This document shows, one piece after another, positions 33,071 through 51,460 of a DNA stretch of 64,000 bases. Position 1 is the first letter of the stretch, and each line of letters begins with the position of its first letter. Origin of the DNA: Scatophagus argus (Eukaryota; Chordata; Actinopteri; Scatophagidae). The DNA is taken from contig NC_058499.1 in the NCBI RefSeq assembly GCF_020382885.2, positions 20,445,872 through 20,509,871 of the forward strand, written 5' to 3'. The notes below the pieces were generated by a model. It saw only the letters and a program-made list of their open reading frames with translations, made no database searches and was not told the DNA's origin. A program made the translations under genes and the position numbers.

Positions 33071-36000
33071 GGTGCGGCGCCCAGGAGGGCATTTCCAATA
33101 TTCTAACCATATTTAACACGTTTTCAACATAAAAGTCATTAATAATATGTCAATATAGTCAATAATATGCAATGCTAACTAATCAGGCTGGTGTCCAAAA
33201 CCTTCATGGTTTGTTTTCTTAAATAAGTGCACTGTGAACCCATCTTTTACACTGGTAAAATGTTTTGTGTCATAATCTGACCTGGTTTTGAAGGCCTAAA
33301 AGGTCATCTCATTGTACTGTTGGAAACTGCATCAGGGTGTTTTCTCAAAGCTGAAGCCATCAGCCAGGTTGGGATGTGCAAGGCTAAATATGCTGAGAAA
33401 GAACATTTTAATAAGACCCACTTATCTTAAAGAAATACGTTTTTTGACATAGTCGGTGCCAGACCTCACCAAACCTCACTGAGTGACCATGACTGTACAG
33501 CAGCAGGCTCCATCTTGTCCTCACAAGGTGTGTTGGAGTGAAGATCATTCATCGCAGTGAACAGCGTCGTCTTCTCTCCTCGGTTTGCGTATTTTCTGGA
33601 CTTCCCAGCTTTATTGCGGCAAGCAGCAGGAAACAACTTATCACTCATGGGAGTTGGTGAAAGGAACTCATGAAAACTTAATGCAATGTGTTCTCATGAA
33701 TTTTTAACAGCCCCCTCTTCCTATTGTGCCACTAATGTGCGGGATGGTAATATAAACAGGAGTGCTGATGTACCGAGCTGAGTGCAAACCCACCAGCGAG
33801 GCACCGGGTCATCACATGTCAGCCCCATGAAGAACAACACACAGTGACACCTGGACCCACACACACCCACACACACACTTTCAGTTAATGTGACAGCTTT
33901 TCTCTGAGTCAGTCACTGTTGATGAAAGACCGACTGGTCCCGGGCCTCAGCAGGATTTCCTGTGTGTGTGTTAGTGTAACAAAGTTTGAGAAGGAGTGAA
34001 TGAGGTCACTGTGAATAGCAGGTTATTTCACACATAAAGCAAACTAAATCTGAAGAACACCAAAATTCACACATAAATTTCAGGCACAAACAGGATGCAG
34101 CCTCTGACAGGGCCATTTTCAACTGTGGGACGAGAAACAATGTCATATTTCCTGCAACTCTGCAGTATAAAAGTGAATACAAAAGAAACAAAAGCATAAC
34201 TCATGCAATGTTCAGTAAACATATTTGTTACTTAAAGTGGAAATATTAATTAAATTAATTAATCAAAAACAAAGATTTAGATTATACTGCAAATCAAGTA
34301 GAGAATGATTTTTTTTAATATTGTCTCTAAGGTGTTTATATATATTTGGACAGCAATCACAGTATCAGTATCACAAAAAGCAAGCTGAATGCAATTTATC
34401 CCTGACATCAACGTGTTGAACAGCAAACAGTGCAAACGATGCTTCGTTTAGTCTTTTATCCCCCAGTGTTAAAGGAATTCTGAGGAAAAAATGATAGGAC
34501 TTTCTGAAAGGATTAGTCTAAGACTGACATATATTTAAAATTTGATGGATTTGTATTTTGCTTAATTACAGTTGCACAAATCCTTTCCATGAGCAAAGAA
34601 TATGGAAAATTCAAGTCCTGGAAGAAATCCCATTTCAGTTCAGTGGAAACAAAATGGAGGAAATGGTTTCATTATGAAACCCAAGCAAACAAGATTATTA
34701 TGTCTTACTAAGTGGATGTGCATTGGGCCTCTCTTACTTTTGTCATTTCTCTCAATAATAATCTTTCCTGCAATATTTGTGCTTTAATAAAATCACATTT
34801 GAGCTTGCTTACAGTGTCACAAATATTGTTTTTCAATCTGTTGTTTTTAATGACAGCAAAAAGGCCAAGTATTGAAAGGATAAAAGACATTTTTGATATT
34901 TAAAAAGTAAAGCGATCTTGTCCCCGGCTGCAGACATGTATTTAGTTCCAGTTACACTCATGTAGGTCAGGGAGCAGCTCTGTCCAGGAAAACATGCTTC
35001 TGGTGACAAAAATCAATAGCAGTCCAACAAAACGATGACATGTTCTAATAAATGAGCAAGAGGGACGCGGTAATGAACCAGAGAGATCTAGTTGCTCTTC
35101 CTGCAGTCATCATCCCCTTATGGGAAACCAAGAGAACTGGATTTCCCCTCCTGTGCAAGGCAGCCATAACAAACACACCAGCACTGACTGAGATGCCCAG
35201 CGAACCTCAGCTGCAGCCTGGAGGCTTTACAGCTGTGCTATATTCCTGAGAGCCCAGTCAAATCTGTCTGAACTCCTTTGTTTTCCACCACAGAAAGAGA
35301 GTTAATGAGAGCACAGAGAAGTCTGCTGCTCTTGAAGCATAAACAAGAAATGCAGTCTTTATATAAAAATGCCTTTGTAAAAAAAAAAAAACTTTCCCCT
35401 TCTTTGACTGGAGCTGCGAGCTGTTTTTTAGGCAGGAAAGGGAAGGTTAGTGTGCTGACTGTGAACAGTGAGCCTGTTTTCTGTTACTAGTGAAAGACCA
35501 CAGAGCTGTTTAGTTCTTAGCATGAATCGCAGTGTGCTGTTCAACAAGAGTAAGCTGATAAGAAGTGAACCTTGTCCTCTTATAAAAAGTTACCAAACCA
35601 GAAGCATGTCACACAGATTTACTGCCCATACCAACCTTTTGCATGGTCTTTAACCCACCATGTGATTTTACTGCTCTGAGTTTACTGACTGTTCTTTCTT
35701 TTACTCTCTTTGATTCCTGTTTTCACTTCTTCCTTGAATTCTTTACCATTGTTATTTTATCTCTTCCTGTAAAGCACTGTGTAAACTGATTTCATTTGCC
35801 CAGACGTTCTTCCACTAATCCAAATGAACGACAGTGGTCTGTGGTCCTCACAGAGGTAAACAAATGATGTAAAAACCCTGCATCAACTTGTCTTTCCACA
35901 AACAATGTTCTCAGTATTCTGAATAAGGCATAGCACACACTGTAAACAGTGGAAGCATGCTGTACAAAAGATGCATGAACAAGTAAACATTGTTTCTAAG

Positions 36001-36740
36001 GCCCTTCTAAGGCTGTGTTTGTTTGAGGTGCCGCTGATTGAAGCTATTTTATACACTGTCAGGTGGTTTGATTTACCATAAACCAGAGAGGTGTACTTTC
36101 AGTGCTTTGGAAATCTTTATCTGCAAAGTAACTATGACTGTCAGATAATTGTGGTGTAAAAAGCACATTTTCCTCTTAAATGCAGTGGTATAGGAATATA
36201 AAGCCTGGTATATTATTATATTATTCCTGGTACAGTACTGAGTAAATCTACATAGTTACTTTTCACCACAAGTACTGGGGTGGCAGCAGATGTTTCAAAA
36301 TTTAATATCTCAGAAGCTGCACAAAAGTCTCTGAAACAAAGTGTTTTGGTTTTTTGCATGTGAGCACACTGATCCTGTACAGTACGAGAGGCTATCGCCC
36401 CTGATTACAGTTGGAAAGGAAACAATGACCTCCTGTGCAGGTCAGTGCATGTAAAATATAAAGCTGGTATCAGTGGCTTTAAGAAATGTGATAAGCCAAA
36501 ATGTTACACTGGGGAATTTCAGCACCTACTGTGAAGCTGATCTTTAATGCAAAACACTGAAGAGCCGTTAGCTTTACCATATGTGTGTGAAAGTGAAACC
36601 AAACAGGCACATGTTAGTATTCTGGTAAAACCCGGCCTGGTCACACTTTTGCTATAGCAAACAGCCCACTGCCTGCAACAGCTCTGACCTGTTAGACCTG
36701 CTTTTTTGGCATACATACTGCTGACAGACTGAAGCCAGTT
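33071..36740. other. Intergenic between fanca and slc10a3
   Basis: Mostly AT-rich with no supported gene. A 60-codon minus-strand open frame at 33648-33466 has balanced composition and is listed as a finding, not as a gene. No intact mobile element is recognised. Confidence 0.5.
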
Positions 36741-36752
36741 TTAACAGTTTTC

Positions 36753-36758
36753 TTTATT
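36753..36758 (-). terminator. Polyadenylation signal of slc10a3
   Basis: AATAAA on the minus strand, giving a 3' UTR of about 560 bases after the stop at 37315. Confidence 0.5.
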
Positions 36759-37314
36759 TACTTTTTCTTCATTTCTCCTCTCTAATGTTCAAGTACATGG
36801 ATTCGCAGATCCAGGAAACACAATCAGAAGCAAATACTTTCAAAACATCATTATGTTCTTGTTTGATTTTACGAACAATTCCATTTAACATCCCAAAATT
36901 CTCCCCCAGGCTAAGACACATGGACCTCTTGTAAACATAATGCAAATCAATCTTTGCTTTTTGATTACAAAAAGTAATCTGGTACAAAAATATCTTTTCT
37001 TTTATAGGTATTTCTCTTTTTAGGAATATTTACATTAAGTACCTCACAGTATAATCTGATTTTAAAAAGTACATACTGTAAAATAAACACAAAAAGGTCT
37101 CAGAGGGGTAAAAGGCCTTTGGTTTTCATGAAAAATACGAAAAAAACAACAAAACACAATAAAATTCATTCACTGTCCTGTGACCCACAACAGTGATTAC
37201 TGGATTGGTGATTGTTGGGTGTCTCGTAGCCAAAAGTGTGGGACACCAAAATTTCCACAGGATTGAAAGGGTTCATTCTTCAAAAAGTTCGGAGCAAAAA
37301 AACCGCGGCTACAA

Positions 37315-38736
37315 TCAAGCGTCACTCCTGGGGACGGCAGGTCCACACAACCTTCGCTGGGCAAAGTACCCCAGAACGATGAGCAGCATCTCAGAGGTGC
37401 TGCTGAGGGCCACGATGAAGGGTGCCTGGGAAGCAAAGTCGGCCTCCGACCGGCGGAAGGACAGCTGCATGACAGCGAGTGCCAACAGGCTGTTCTGGAC
37501 GCCCACCTCTATGCTGACCGTCTTCCTCTGTGGTGGAGCCAGACCTGCCAGCTTGGCCAGTACGGCCCCAACGACCAGCCCCAGCAAAGGCACCGTCACC
37601 CCAACTGCCACGATCTGCGGCTTCACGTTGGCCAGGATGGACGCACCCATTTGGTAGGCCATGAAGATACCACCTATGATGAGCACGAAGCTGAATGGTC
37701 TTATGAGTGTCAGCAGGACACGTGTGAGAGCGGGCAGGCGCAGCTTGACCAGCATGCCCAGTGAAATGGGGATGGCAATGAACAGGAGGGTGCCGAGTAT
37801 CTTCACAAATGGCACGTGTAGGGCAGCATGGACGCCAAGCAACCGACCATACAGAGCTGACGACAAAGGCATGGCCGCTGCCGCCACCACTGTGGAGACC
37901 AGGGTCATGGAGATAGCCAGGGTGACGTCTCCTCCGAGCAGCAGGCTGTACAGGTAGCCACCCCCACCACCTGGGGCAGAGCAGGTGATGATCAGGCCCA
38001 GTGAGAGCGCTTTGGGCAGTAAGGCCAGCCGGGATACACAGTAGGCATACAATGGCATCACTAGAAACTGACCCAGCACCCCTAAGAGCAGCGGCACTGG
38101 GCTCCTCAGCAGACCCCTCAGAACCTCCACCTCCACCTTGCACCCGAAGGCACACTTGTTGACAAAGATGAGGGGCAGCAAGGCAAATAGCACAGGGTTC
38201 TCAGAGAAATGGGACAGACCACCCGACTGGATGAGCCGGGTGGCCGGGTCATCACTACCAGGCGCCACTTTGATGGAGTAATCCGTCCTCTCTTCAATCA
38301 GTACCGGAACTGAATCCTGGTCCAGGTCCAGCAGCTGGATCTCCAGCTGAGCCTTGCCTGGGAACCCGGAGCGGATGCTGATGATGTAGCTCTTGGATGA
38401 CCCTGCGTGGCCACTATCCGTCACATTAAGTATGGAGAGGACCTCTGGGTCCATAGACCGGACTCTCACCGTCTGCTTCCAGCTCTGTCGGCCCTTCCTG
38501 CTGGCCGCGGCGCTCCGGTACTGGCTGGAGATTACAATCACGCCATTGGTGTTTTCTGGAAACTCAAATTCCTGCGATGACCCGTCTCCTATTCTGATAT
38601 ACTTGCTACTGCTGCTGCTGCCGGCCGTCAGGTTGGTGTCGTTGCTGCTATCGACAGTCAGGTTTCCGGTGGCCCACGCCCGGTCCGCTCCACGGGTAAA
38701 AAGGAAGAGACAACAGAATGTAAATAGCGTCCTCAT
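37315..38736 (-). CDS. slc10a3: Solute carrier family 10 member 3 (P3 protein), 473 aa
   Basis: An orphan member of the sodium/bile-acid cotransporter (SBF/BASS) family, in the plasma or an internal membrane. The whole protein is one uninterrupted exon. Residues 1 to about 22 form a signal peptide, followed by an extracellular Ser/Asn-rich segment with several N-glycosylation sequons (NLT, NDT) and the IGDGSSQEFEFPE block typical of the P3 protein. From about residue 185 there are eight or nine hydrophobic helices with the family signatures HFSENPVLF, PLIFVNKCAFGCK, CSAPGGGGGYLYSLLLGGDV and VSIEVGVQNSLLALAV. Length is within a few residues of the human protein. SLC10A5 was considered, but the conserved blocks fit SLC10A3 better. 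GC content is well above its surroundings. The substrate is unknown in the family. Confidence 0.95.
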   Translation of the reverse strand: MRTLFTFCCLFLFTRGADRAWATGNLTVDSSNDTNLTAGSSSSSKYIRIGDGSSQEFEFPENTNGVIVISSQYRSAAASRKGRQSWKQTVRVRSMDPEVLSILNVTDSGHAGSSKSYIISIRSGFPGKAQLEIQLLDLDQDSVPVLIEERTDYSIKVAPGSDDPATRLIQSGGLSHFSENPVLFALLPLIFVNKCAFGCKVEVEVLRGLLRSPVPLLLGVLGQFLVMPLYAYCVSRLALLPKALSLGLIITCSAPGGGGGYLYSLLLGGDVTLAISMTLVSTVVAAAAMPLSSALYGRLLGVHAALHVPFVKILGTLLFIAIPISLGMLVKLRLPALTRVLLTLIRPFSFVLIIGGIFMAYQMGASILANVKPQIVAVGVTVPLLGLVVGAVLAKLAGLAPPQRKTVSIEVGVQNSLLALAVMQLSFRRSEADFASQAPFIVALSSTSEMLLIVLGYFAQRRLCGPAVPRSDA

Positions 38737-39240
38737 CTTACCGACGCACAGAGGCGGAGGGGCGCCGCAGAGACACGCTTCTCCCCCGCCAGCGGCCTCA
38801 AACGGTTACACCGCCGCCCTGTTACACCAGGAGGGTAAATTTATCATTCTAGTCTCCGGAAGAAAACGACAGCGTCGGCAGCCGACTCCACATCTCGTCT
38901 GGTTCCCATTTTCTCGCTGTCTTTATACCGGAACCTAAACATCACCCCGCCCTGTCCTGTCCAAGCCCAGCTCTACGACAGCAGTCCCCGGCACACAGGA
39001 AACACTCACACAGGTCTCTCACGGCTTGTCTTGTGTCTGCTCGGTACTAAGATGTATGTCTTCTGAAACTAAAGTCTCGCTTCGTCTTCCGTTTTTAGCC
39101 TCTCCCCGGGTGATGAAGACTGAGAGCATTGTAGCTCAGCCGCCGTCTGCTTGCTGCTCACAGCTATTTTGGTAAAGTTGGATTTAGTAAAAGTCAAACT
39201 TCCGGTCGTGAACGGCCAAAATAAAACCCTCTCATTTAGG
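38737..39240 (-). promoter_or_regulatory. slc10a3 5' region, CpG-rich
   Basis: Relatively GC- and CpG-rich DNA directly upstream of the slc10a3 ATG. It probably holds the promoter and 5' UTR. No single start site can be picked from the sequence. Confidence 0.4.
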
Positions 39241-39796
39241 TTTTGAAGGCTGTATTAAATAAGATCAGCGGGCACCTCCTCAGGACCCAGACTCCCCTAA
39301 AACCTGGGTTTAACTGTATGCCAACTGCGCTTGCACAATCTATTTTAAGGACCTTCATTTCATTAGGTTTTTCGATGAATAAATTCACGTGTTTAATCAA
39401 ACTACCAGCAAATCTTGGTCAGGTAGTATTCTAGCGTATACTTCGTATATTGCACACAGGGGTGGAGGAGCTGAGTGAATGAGGGCCCAGTGATTAATTG
39501 TTTTCTTTCTTTACCAAGGCCACCCATCGACATTGGGCCACCTGCAGCTCCATCCAGCCATAATGCTAATGCACATGTAAATCATTTATGTTAAGTAATA
39601 TATACTTGACTTGACACACTGCGATCATATAGTTTCTGTTACTGAATATTATGTCTCCAAATTGTTACGTACACTCGTTTATTTAATCCTATGGGCTCAA
39701 TTTATCAGAGAAATTACACCACTTCCTGTCTCTCTCTGGGTGAATGTGACTACCTTGACATAAACCTTCATTAATCCAATCGAAGCTACCAAAGCA

Positions 39797-39822
39797 CCCC
39801 CCCCCCCCCCCCCCCCCCCCCC
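39797..39822. repeat. Poly(C) run, 26 bases
   Basis: An uninterrupted C homopolymer followed by AGGGG. The exact length may be affected by assembly. Confidence 0.85.
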
Positions 39823-40123
39823 AGGGGCGGTCACATGGGAGAGGGAACACCGTGGTTTCTATCGGCTGGGTGGTGGGGTGGGGGCAGTTAGGGATTACCC
39901 ATGACACACAGACACAGGATGTCATGCTTTCAATTTCATTTACAAAGTAAAACGGCTGAATCTCAATAAAGCGAAGACATAACAATAAAGTGATAAATGA
40001 GCAGATAGTAAAACCTGTTCAAGTTACCTATAGAGGGATGTTTGGTGTTACACAGAGAATGCTTCCAGCTCATCTCTCATTTTTAGACTACTTTCACATT
40101 GTTATTGTCTTTAATTCTCTCCA

Positions 40124-40161
40124 ATGAGCAATACAGTCTCCATAGAAACTGTATTGCTCAT
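40124..40161. repeat. Perfect 14-bp inverted repeat (hairpin)
   Basis: ATGAGCAATACAGT, a 10-base spacer, then ACTGTATTGCTCAT. The arms match at all 14 positions. Confidence 0.95.
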
Positions 40162-41609
40162 CTCTGTCGCCAGCTTTCACTGTCAGTTTACCTTATCTTT
40201 GATCTCTGTAGTATCTTGTGACTGATCCATTGTGCTCATAGAGGAAAATCAACACATTCACACGTCCTGAGCAGTTTCCAGTTTCAAACGCATTGCCAAG
40301 TCGACTATTGCTTATTTGTCATACACAAACAGCAGACACAATTGAGAAACCCGAGACTGCCGCCCATCTCAGGCATGTGGCATTAAAGGGGAACTCCATT
40401 CTGTCAACGTAACCCCATGAGCATCCCTTTTTATAGTAACTGGCTCCTGCTGCTAGTCGCTCATATATTCAAAAGCCATTTTCAAATCATGATCTCACGT
40501 TTTTTCCAGAGGGTCAGCGAAGTTGTCGGGTCAGTATTTTCTAGTGTGAGCACCACTCAGGTTTATCCTGGATGTCAACTACCTCTACCTGTGTTAAAGT
40601 CAGTCCTGGCCCAGCTTGTTCATCAGCTATTGTGTTTTCATGAGTTGCGTGTCCTCTTTCTGTCACCACGGCTAAGTCAAGGCTTCCAGAAAAAGAAAAA
40701 GCGGGGGTGGCCACAGTGGAAACACTCAGTGCACGCCAAGACAACCTGCTGGGGTGATCGCTCTGGCCTCTTCTTTGACATTTCATAGAGCGACAGCCAG
40801 TTGTTTCAGGCCTGCCAGGCATGCACTTTTCCTGCCTGGCATTTGTGCTGCTTCCTTCCCCAGGCTGTCTAATTATTTACTCATGATATGATAATTTACC
40901 TCATGACTTATTTCACAAACAGTGAAGAAAGCAGACAGCAGGAAAGGGGGATGCAGAAAGAGTAAAGAGGAATGCTAAAAAAGCCCCTCAGTTACATTTC
41001 AGCGAGAAATTACTGGAATATTTGTTGTTCCTGCTGCAGCTTAAACTGTTTACCCAGAGAATCCAGCAGCCTGGCTTTACCTTTATTGGTGAACACACTG
41101 CATCTGTGTAAATATTCATGAACCAGCTGAGATCAGTGGTTATGATCAACCTTGTGTTGTGTTGCAGATTAGATATCATCATCATAATCTAAAACCATTG
41201 TGCTGAAATACCAACTTAGTGCCAGTCCACAGGAGGTTATCCTCAAATAGATGGCCAGTTTAGCAGAACAAGGGCCTTAGCTAGGTTTTTATTAATACAA
41301 AGGACAGGAGTCCAAAGTCTTCCACCTGCCTAAAGGTGTGTTCAGACACACCAGTACTAATTTTAGAGGTGGTGTGAGTGCACAAAAAGCCAGTGGAAGT
41401 GGATGTGAACATACATGGCTTTGCTCTAGGCTGCGCAAACTGCGGCAAAGTGTCTGAACAGAATAAAAAAGTTTCAACAAGAGTGAAAATTTGCCCTTAT
41501 TCCAAGCCTTATCAAGTCCACCTCATAAATAAACAAAGGTCAGAAAAATTGGAGAAAAGACTGGAGGAAAATAACAGAAAGAACTGGAGTTCCTGGTTAG
41601 GTGTAGCCA

Positions 41610-42060
41610 AAGCCTCCCACCTATCCCAGCCTATCCCAGCTGACTACGGGTGAGAGGCGGGGTTCACCCTGGACTGGTCGCCAGTCAATCACAGGGCTAA
41701 CACACAAAGACAGATTGTATTTTTAGATTTATACTTATCTTGCTTGCTGCTTTTGTTTAACCTATTTCTATATCTTTCACTTTTCTTTCTTGGTCGGGAA
41801 AACTGCAAGTGCAATGTCTGTACGAAAAAGAATTTCCCTTCGGGGATAAATAAAGGAATTCTGATTCTGAACCACACATGCACACACTCACACCTAGGGG
41901 CAATGTAGAGTAGCCAATTAACCTAATGCACATGTTTTTGGGATTGTGGGGGGAAGTCGGAGTACCCGGAGAAAACCCACACAGGCACAGGGAGAACATG
42001 CAAACTCCACATAGAAGGATCCAGCCCGGGACTTGAACCTGGAACCCTCTTGCTATTGAA
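41610..42060 (+). mobile_element. Common fish interspersed repeat, interrupted by a nested insertion
   Basis: GAGAGGCGGGGTTCACCCTG and CGCCAGTCAATCACAGGG on the left, and CACCTAGGGGCAATGTAGAG, AGTACCCGGAGAAAACCCAC and GGAGAACATGCAAACTCCAC on the right, are hallmarks of one widespread fish repeat. The two halves are split at about 41715-41870 by another element. Confidence 0.8.
41715..41870 (+). mobile_element. Retroposon 3' end inserted into another repeat
   Basis: Ends with AATTTCCCTTCGGGGATAAA then TAAAGGAATTCTGATTCTG, the usual 3' terminus of a fish LINE. It interrupts the repeat at 41610-42060 and is therefore younger. Confidence 0.75.
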
Positions 42061-42296
42061 AGTAAAATACATTGAGGATTTCATCCTCAACTAACCTCAC
42101 TGCTTTGATAAAGCTGCATTTGCAGCAGCTGATATCTAGCAGCAGCAGCAAATGCTTTTGAAGCATCTACTGCTTTTTGACATTTCATCATCATACTTTG
42201 AATTTTCATCATACTGTTGTACATACATCACCCTCTGTCTGCACTCAGTACACAAACCACTGAAGTCAAAGGAAAGACTGTTTCAGAGGGCAAGAT

Positions 42297-42302
42297 TTTA
42301 TT
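42297..42302 (-). terminator. Polyadenylation signal of chmp1a
   Basis: AATAAA on the minus strand, about 1.56 kb after the chmp1a stop. The long 3' UTR between contains a (TG)n run (43685-43708) and a 12-base G run (43545-43556). A nearer signal could also be used. Confidence 0.35.
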
Positions 42303-43684
42303 TTCACAAGATTCATATACAAAACAAAAGTGCTGAAAAGTCTGCTGAAGTTGGAGTATAAATAAACCCTCCCTGTGTTAAAATGGACAACAAACTGAAA
42401 ACACTGACAAAAGGGTGAAACTGCTCTGTCACAGGTGGAGGTGTGGCTTCAGCCAAAGGCGGAGACATCAAAACCAGTCAAAGCACTTAGCAGGCTACTC
42501 AACACAGAGCTATGACCTCAAAAAACAAGCAAAAAAACACCCTTTGCTCTTGATATGAACCATCTTATTTACCTGCATTTACCTGAAACATTGACTTTTC
42601 AAGTAAATGTGAGGTTTACATGGCAAAATGGGGTAACAAAAATCCAGCATGTCTTCTCCTGAAACTGTTTGGGCTGAGACAGATGGAGATGATTACTTTA
42701 TTTTGGGAGCTTCCAAAAATATCTGAGTGAGGTTTCAGTATCGCTGGGGGTTTCAACACCTTAAATCAAACACCACAAAAGAAAAGAAAAAAAAAAAAAA
42801 GGACAAGCACCCGGAGCTCAGCTCACACTCATCACAGTCGGTGTTGATGTGAAGCTGGCTAAGTCCGACACGCTAATGTCTCAAGCTCATCTGGCAGGAA
42901 GAGGAATGGAAAATTCCTTGTTCTGACCAAAGTCTGTTGAGTTTCGGTTCGATGCTGTTGGCTTTCTAAACTACCATCCTCCAGGCACTGGCGGGAGAAG
43001 CACCTATGCAAGCAACGGTATCCCATATAAGGCGTTCAAAGCAGAATGCAGGCATGAATAATAATAAGGAAAGTAAAATGAAACAGCAAAATAACAAATT
43101 TTGACAAACAAAAGATTTGGTGATTGTCCTTTGTTGTATACAGTGTTATAACAATGTCATGAAGATGGTGTTACTTGGATGAATCTGATGAGGGAGGAGA
43201 CTGTTAGTGTTACCGACACATCACTAGATATTTTCATTGAATATGCGTCTCCTTCCTCTGAGCAGAGTCATCCATTTGAAACATTTGAAACTGACAGAGC
43301 CCAGAGAATTTAAAAACAACATGTAGATACATATTTAACCCACCCTGCACCTTATGAGAACCAGGGACTCCCTCATAATCACTATGACTTCTTATTAAAA
43401 CTTTTTCATTTTCATCATTGTATATAATGCATTTTGTACAACGGGGATCCTGCTTTATACAATACTACATCCAGAAGTGTGTGAACTGAGGAACTGAGTG
43501 TAGACTCAGGAGGAGGGGGTGGTGGTGGGATAAAAATAAAAAAAGGGGGGGGGGGGCGGGCAAAAGGTAAACTGAGATCCAGTGGGGAATTAGAAAGGAG
43601 GATGGAAACGGGAATAGATGGATCGAAATGGGAAGGTGAACCAGAGAGAGATTCATTCCTTCTCAGGTGATATTTCTAGCCAAT

Positions 43685-43708
43685 GTGTGTGTGTGTGTGT
43701 GTGTGTGT
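43685..43708. repeat. (TG)n microsatellite
   Basis: About 12 TG units within the presumed chmp1a 3' UTR. Confidence 0.9.
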
Positions 43709-43859
43709 ATTTATAGAGCAGGGGGGATGGTAATCAATAGGCTCATGAAGTCCTCCTGGTAGGAACAGTTCAATAGAAACACACACAGCTCCTGTCGGCG
43801 TCATTAAGCTCATCTGCTTCAGCACAGCTTGTAAGCTCCGTCACCACCTGGAGGAGGCT

Positions 43860-50017
<6,158 letters not shown>

Positions 50018-50160
50018 GTCAAGACGAGTATGGTTCCAGATGATGACAGGAAAAAATATCGTTCAGCTCTCTCAACAAACTAGTCAAGATTTTGTTTTGA
50101 TACAACCGTGTATCTGACGCACAACGTACTTCCTGATCCAACAGCAGTCACGTGATCAGA
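50018..50160 (-). promoter_or_regulatory. chmp1a promoter region with CACGTG site
   Basis: The chmp1a 5' UTR and promoter lie just upstream of the ATG. GTCACGTGAT at 50147-50156 is an E-box/CLEAR-like site. No TATA box is seen. Confidence 0.45.
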
Positions 50161-51400
50161 CCCCCCCCCACTCCACTCCCTCCCCTTCTTCGTGATATAT
50201 TTTTGGCGGTTGGTGAACAACGAAATGGTGCATTACCGCCACCAGCTGGTGAGAAATGCGAATCGGGAAACTTGATCTACAGATAACCAAAACAACAACC
50301 ATCATATTTTCTAAACTGAATTCATCCTCCTCAGACAAAAACCAAAACCTCCTGAAATTATTTTCAAAATATAACATGAATCACATGAATCAAAGTAGGT
50401 TATAGTTTCATCTCTTTGAGGCTCTGAAATAGATACTCTCACCTTCATATCTTTGACAATGATTTTTAAAATATTTTTTTCAGAATTTTCCTGTTTTTCC
50501 CCCCTCCTAAAGTCTGAAAGAGTAAACGCAAATCCACATTAATTGACTGAATTCTCTGAAGCATCTGTTTAGACCTGGGTATAATTGTTTTTGTGACTTC
50601 TATCTATCCATGTAAAATCTATGGTTGGATCTCCCAAGTTTCAGTGGTTGTAGTGCTGGTACAGATGCACTAGTTTTAATATTTCTTGTTTTGTTGCTCT
50701 CAGGTTGTTCCCTTCTCTCCACACCCCAATAATCTAATGCCGATCTGATCTGATTAATGCAATATGAATGGTCCTCAATGAAATTCTTTGTGTTTTCTTA
50801 CATGTTTATAACCTTGGAAGTCCAAACCTCAGAAGTTTTTTTTTTCTCTACAATTCTTGATTATGTCATTTTAGTTTTAAATGTCTAATCTAATAATTTT
50901 GTAGAACATTTTCTTGCTTTAACCACTGAATTTAAAATCTACATAAATGACCACTCCTCAACTTTCCCAATAGCTTTCCTTTTCTCCCAGTCACTGAATG
51001 TAAAATTGATGGTAATAATAAAGTACACACTATAAACTTCCACCCTTCATCCACTTACACATGCGACCTTTTACCCACGCACATCTTAAATGTAACCTAA
51101 TTTGAATGGAAGGCGAGATTGTTAGCTGGACGGACTCATGAACACTGTGGGTCGTGTCCGCGCGTGGAGTTCACACCAACACTCCGCGCTTTGCCGCGAT
51201 TTTACTCACGTTGCCACTCAGCTGCTTCACGCAGTTATGGTTAGCTCACGTTTTTCCACAAGATCTTCATAAGGTTTTCGTGAGGCTCATTTGACTGAAG
51301 CTTCCTCACAACTTGTCCCTAGCAGAGAAGCGTGTTTTCTTTCGAAAGCGGTGTCCAGGCTACAGGCTGCTGTGGCCTATGAGGGATAACGTCAGTGTGG
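50161..51400. other. Intergenic between chmp1a and the chmp4-like gene
   Basis: AT-rich DNA in the left part with no gene. CpG content rises at about 51150-51200, which probably marks the promoter of the chmp4-like gene. A CCACCAGCTGG sequence lies near 50240. Confidence 0.5.
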
Positions 51401-51460
51401 TTATACTGAGTGCAGGACCAACCTCTGTCAATTGAAGTGTCGCTTTGTGTTTCAGACAAA

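Larger units (their letters stand above)
39241..42290. other. Intergenic between slc10a3 and chmp1a
   Basis: No gene supported. It holds a 26-base C run (39797-39822), a perfect 14-bp hairpin (40124-40161), and a nested repeat (41610-42060). Confidence 0.6.

Noticed and set aside
37193-37957. Plus-strand open frames over slc10a3, including a 154-codon one
   Set aside because: Antisense shadows of the GC-rich slc10a3 coding exon, which explains the lack of stops.
37391-38155. 254-codon minus-strand frame
   Set aside because: Alternate frame of slc10a3; the composition (Gly/Ala/His-rich) is an out-of-frame effect and the SLC10 motifs are in the other frame.
38393-38938. 181-codon plus-strand frame over the slc10a3 5' end
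   Set aside because: Antisense of the slc10a3 N-terminal coding region and promoter; no independent features.
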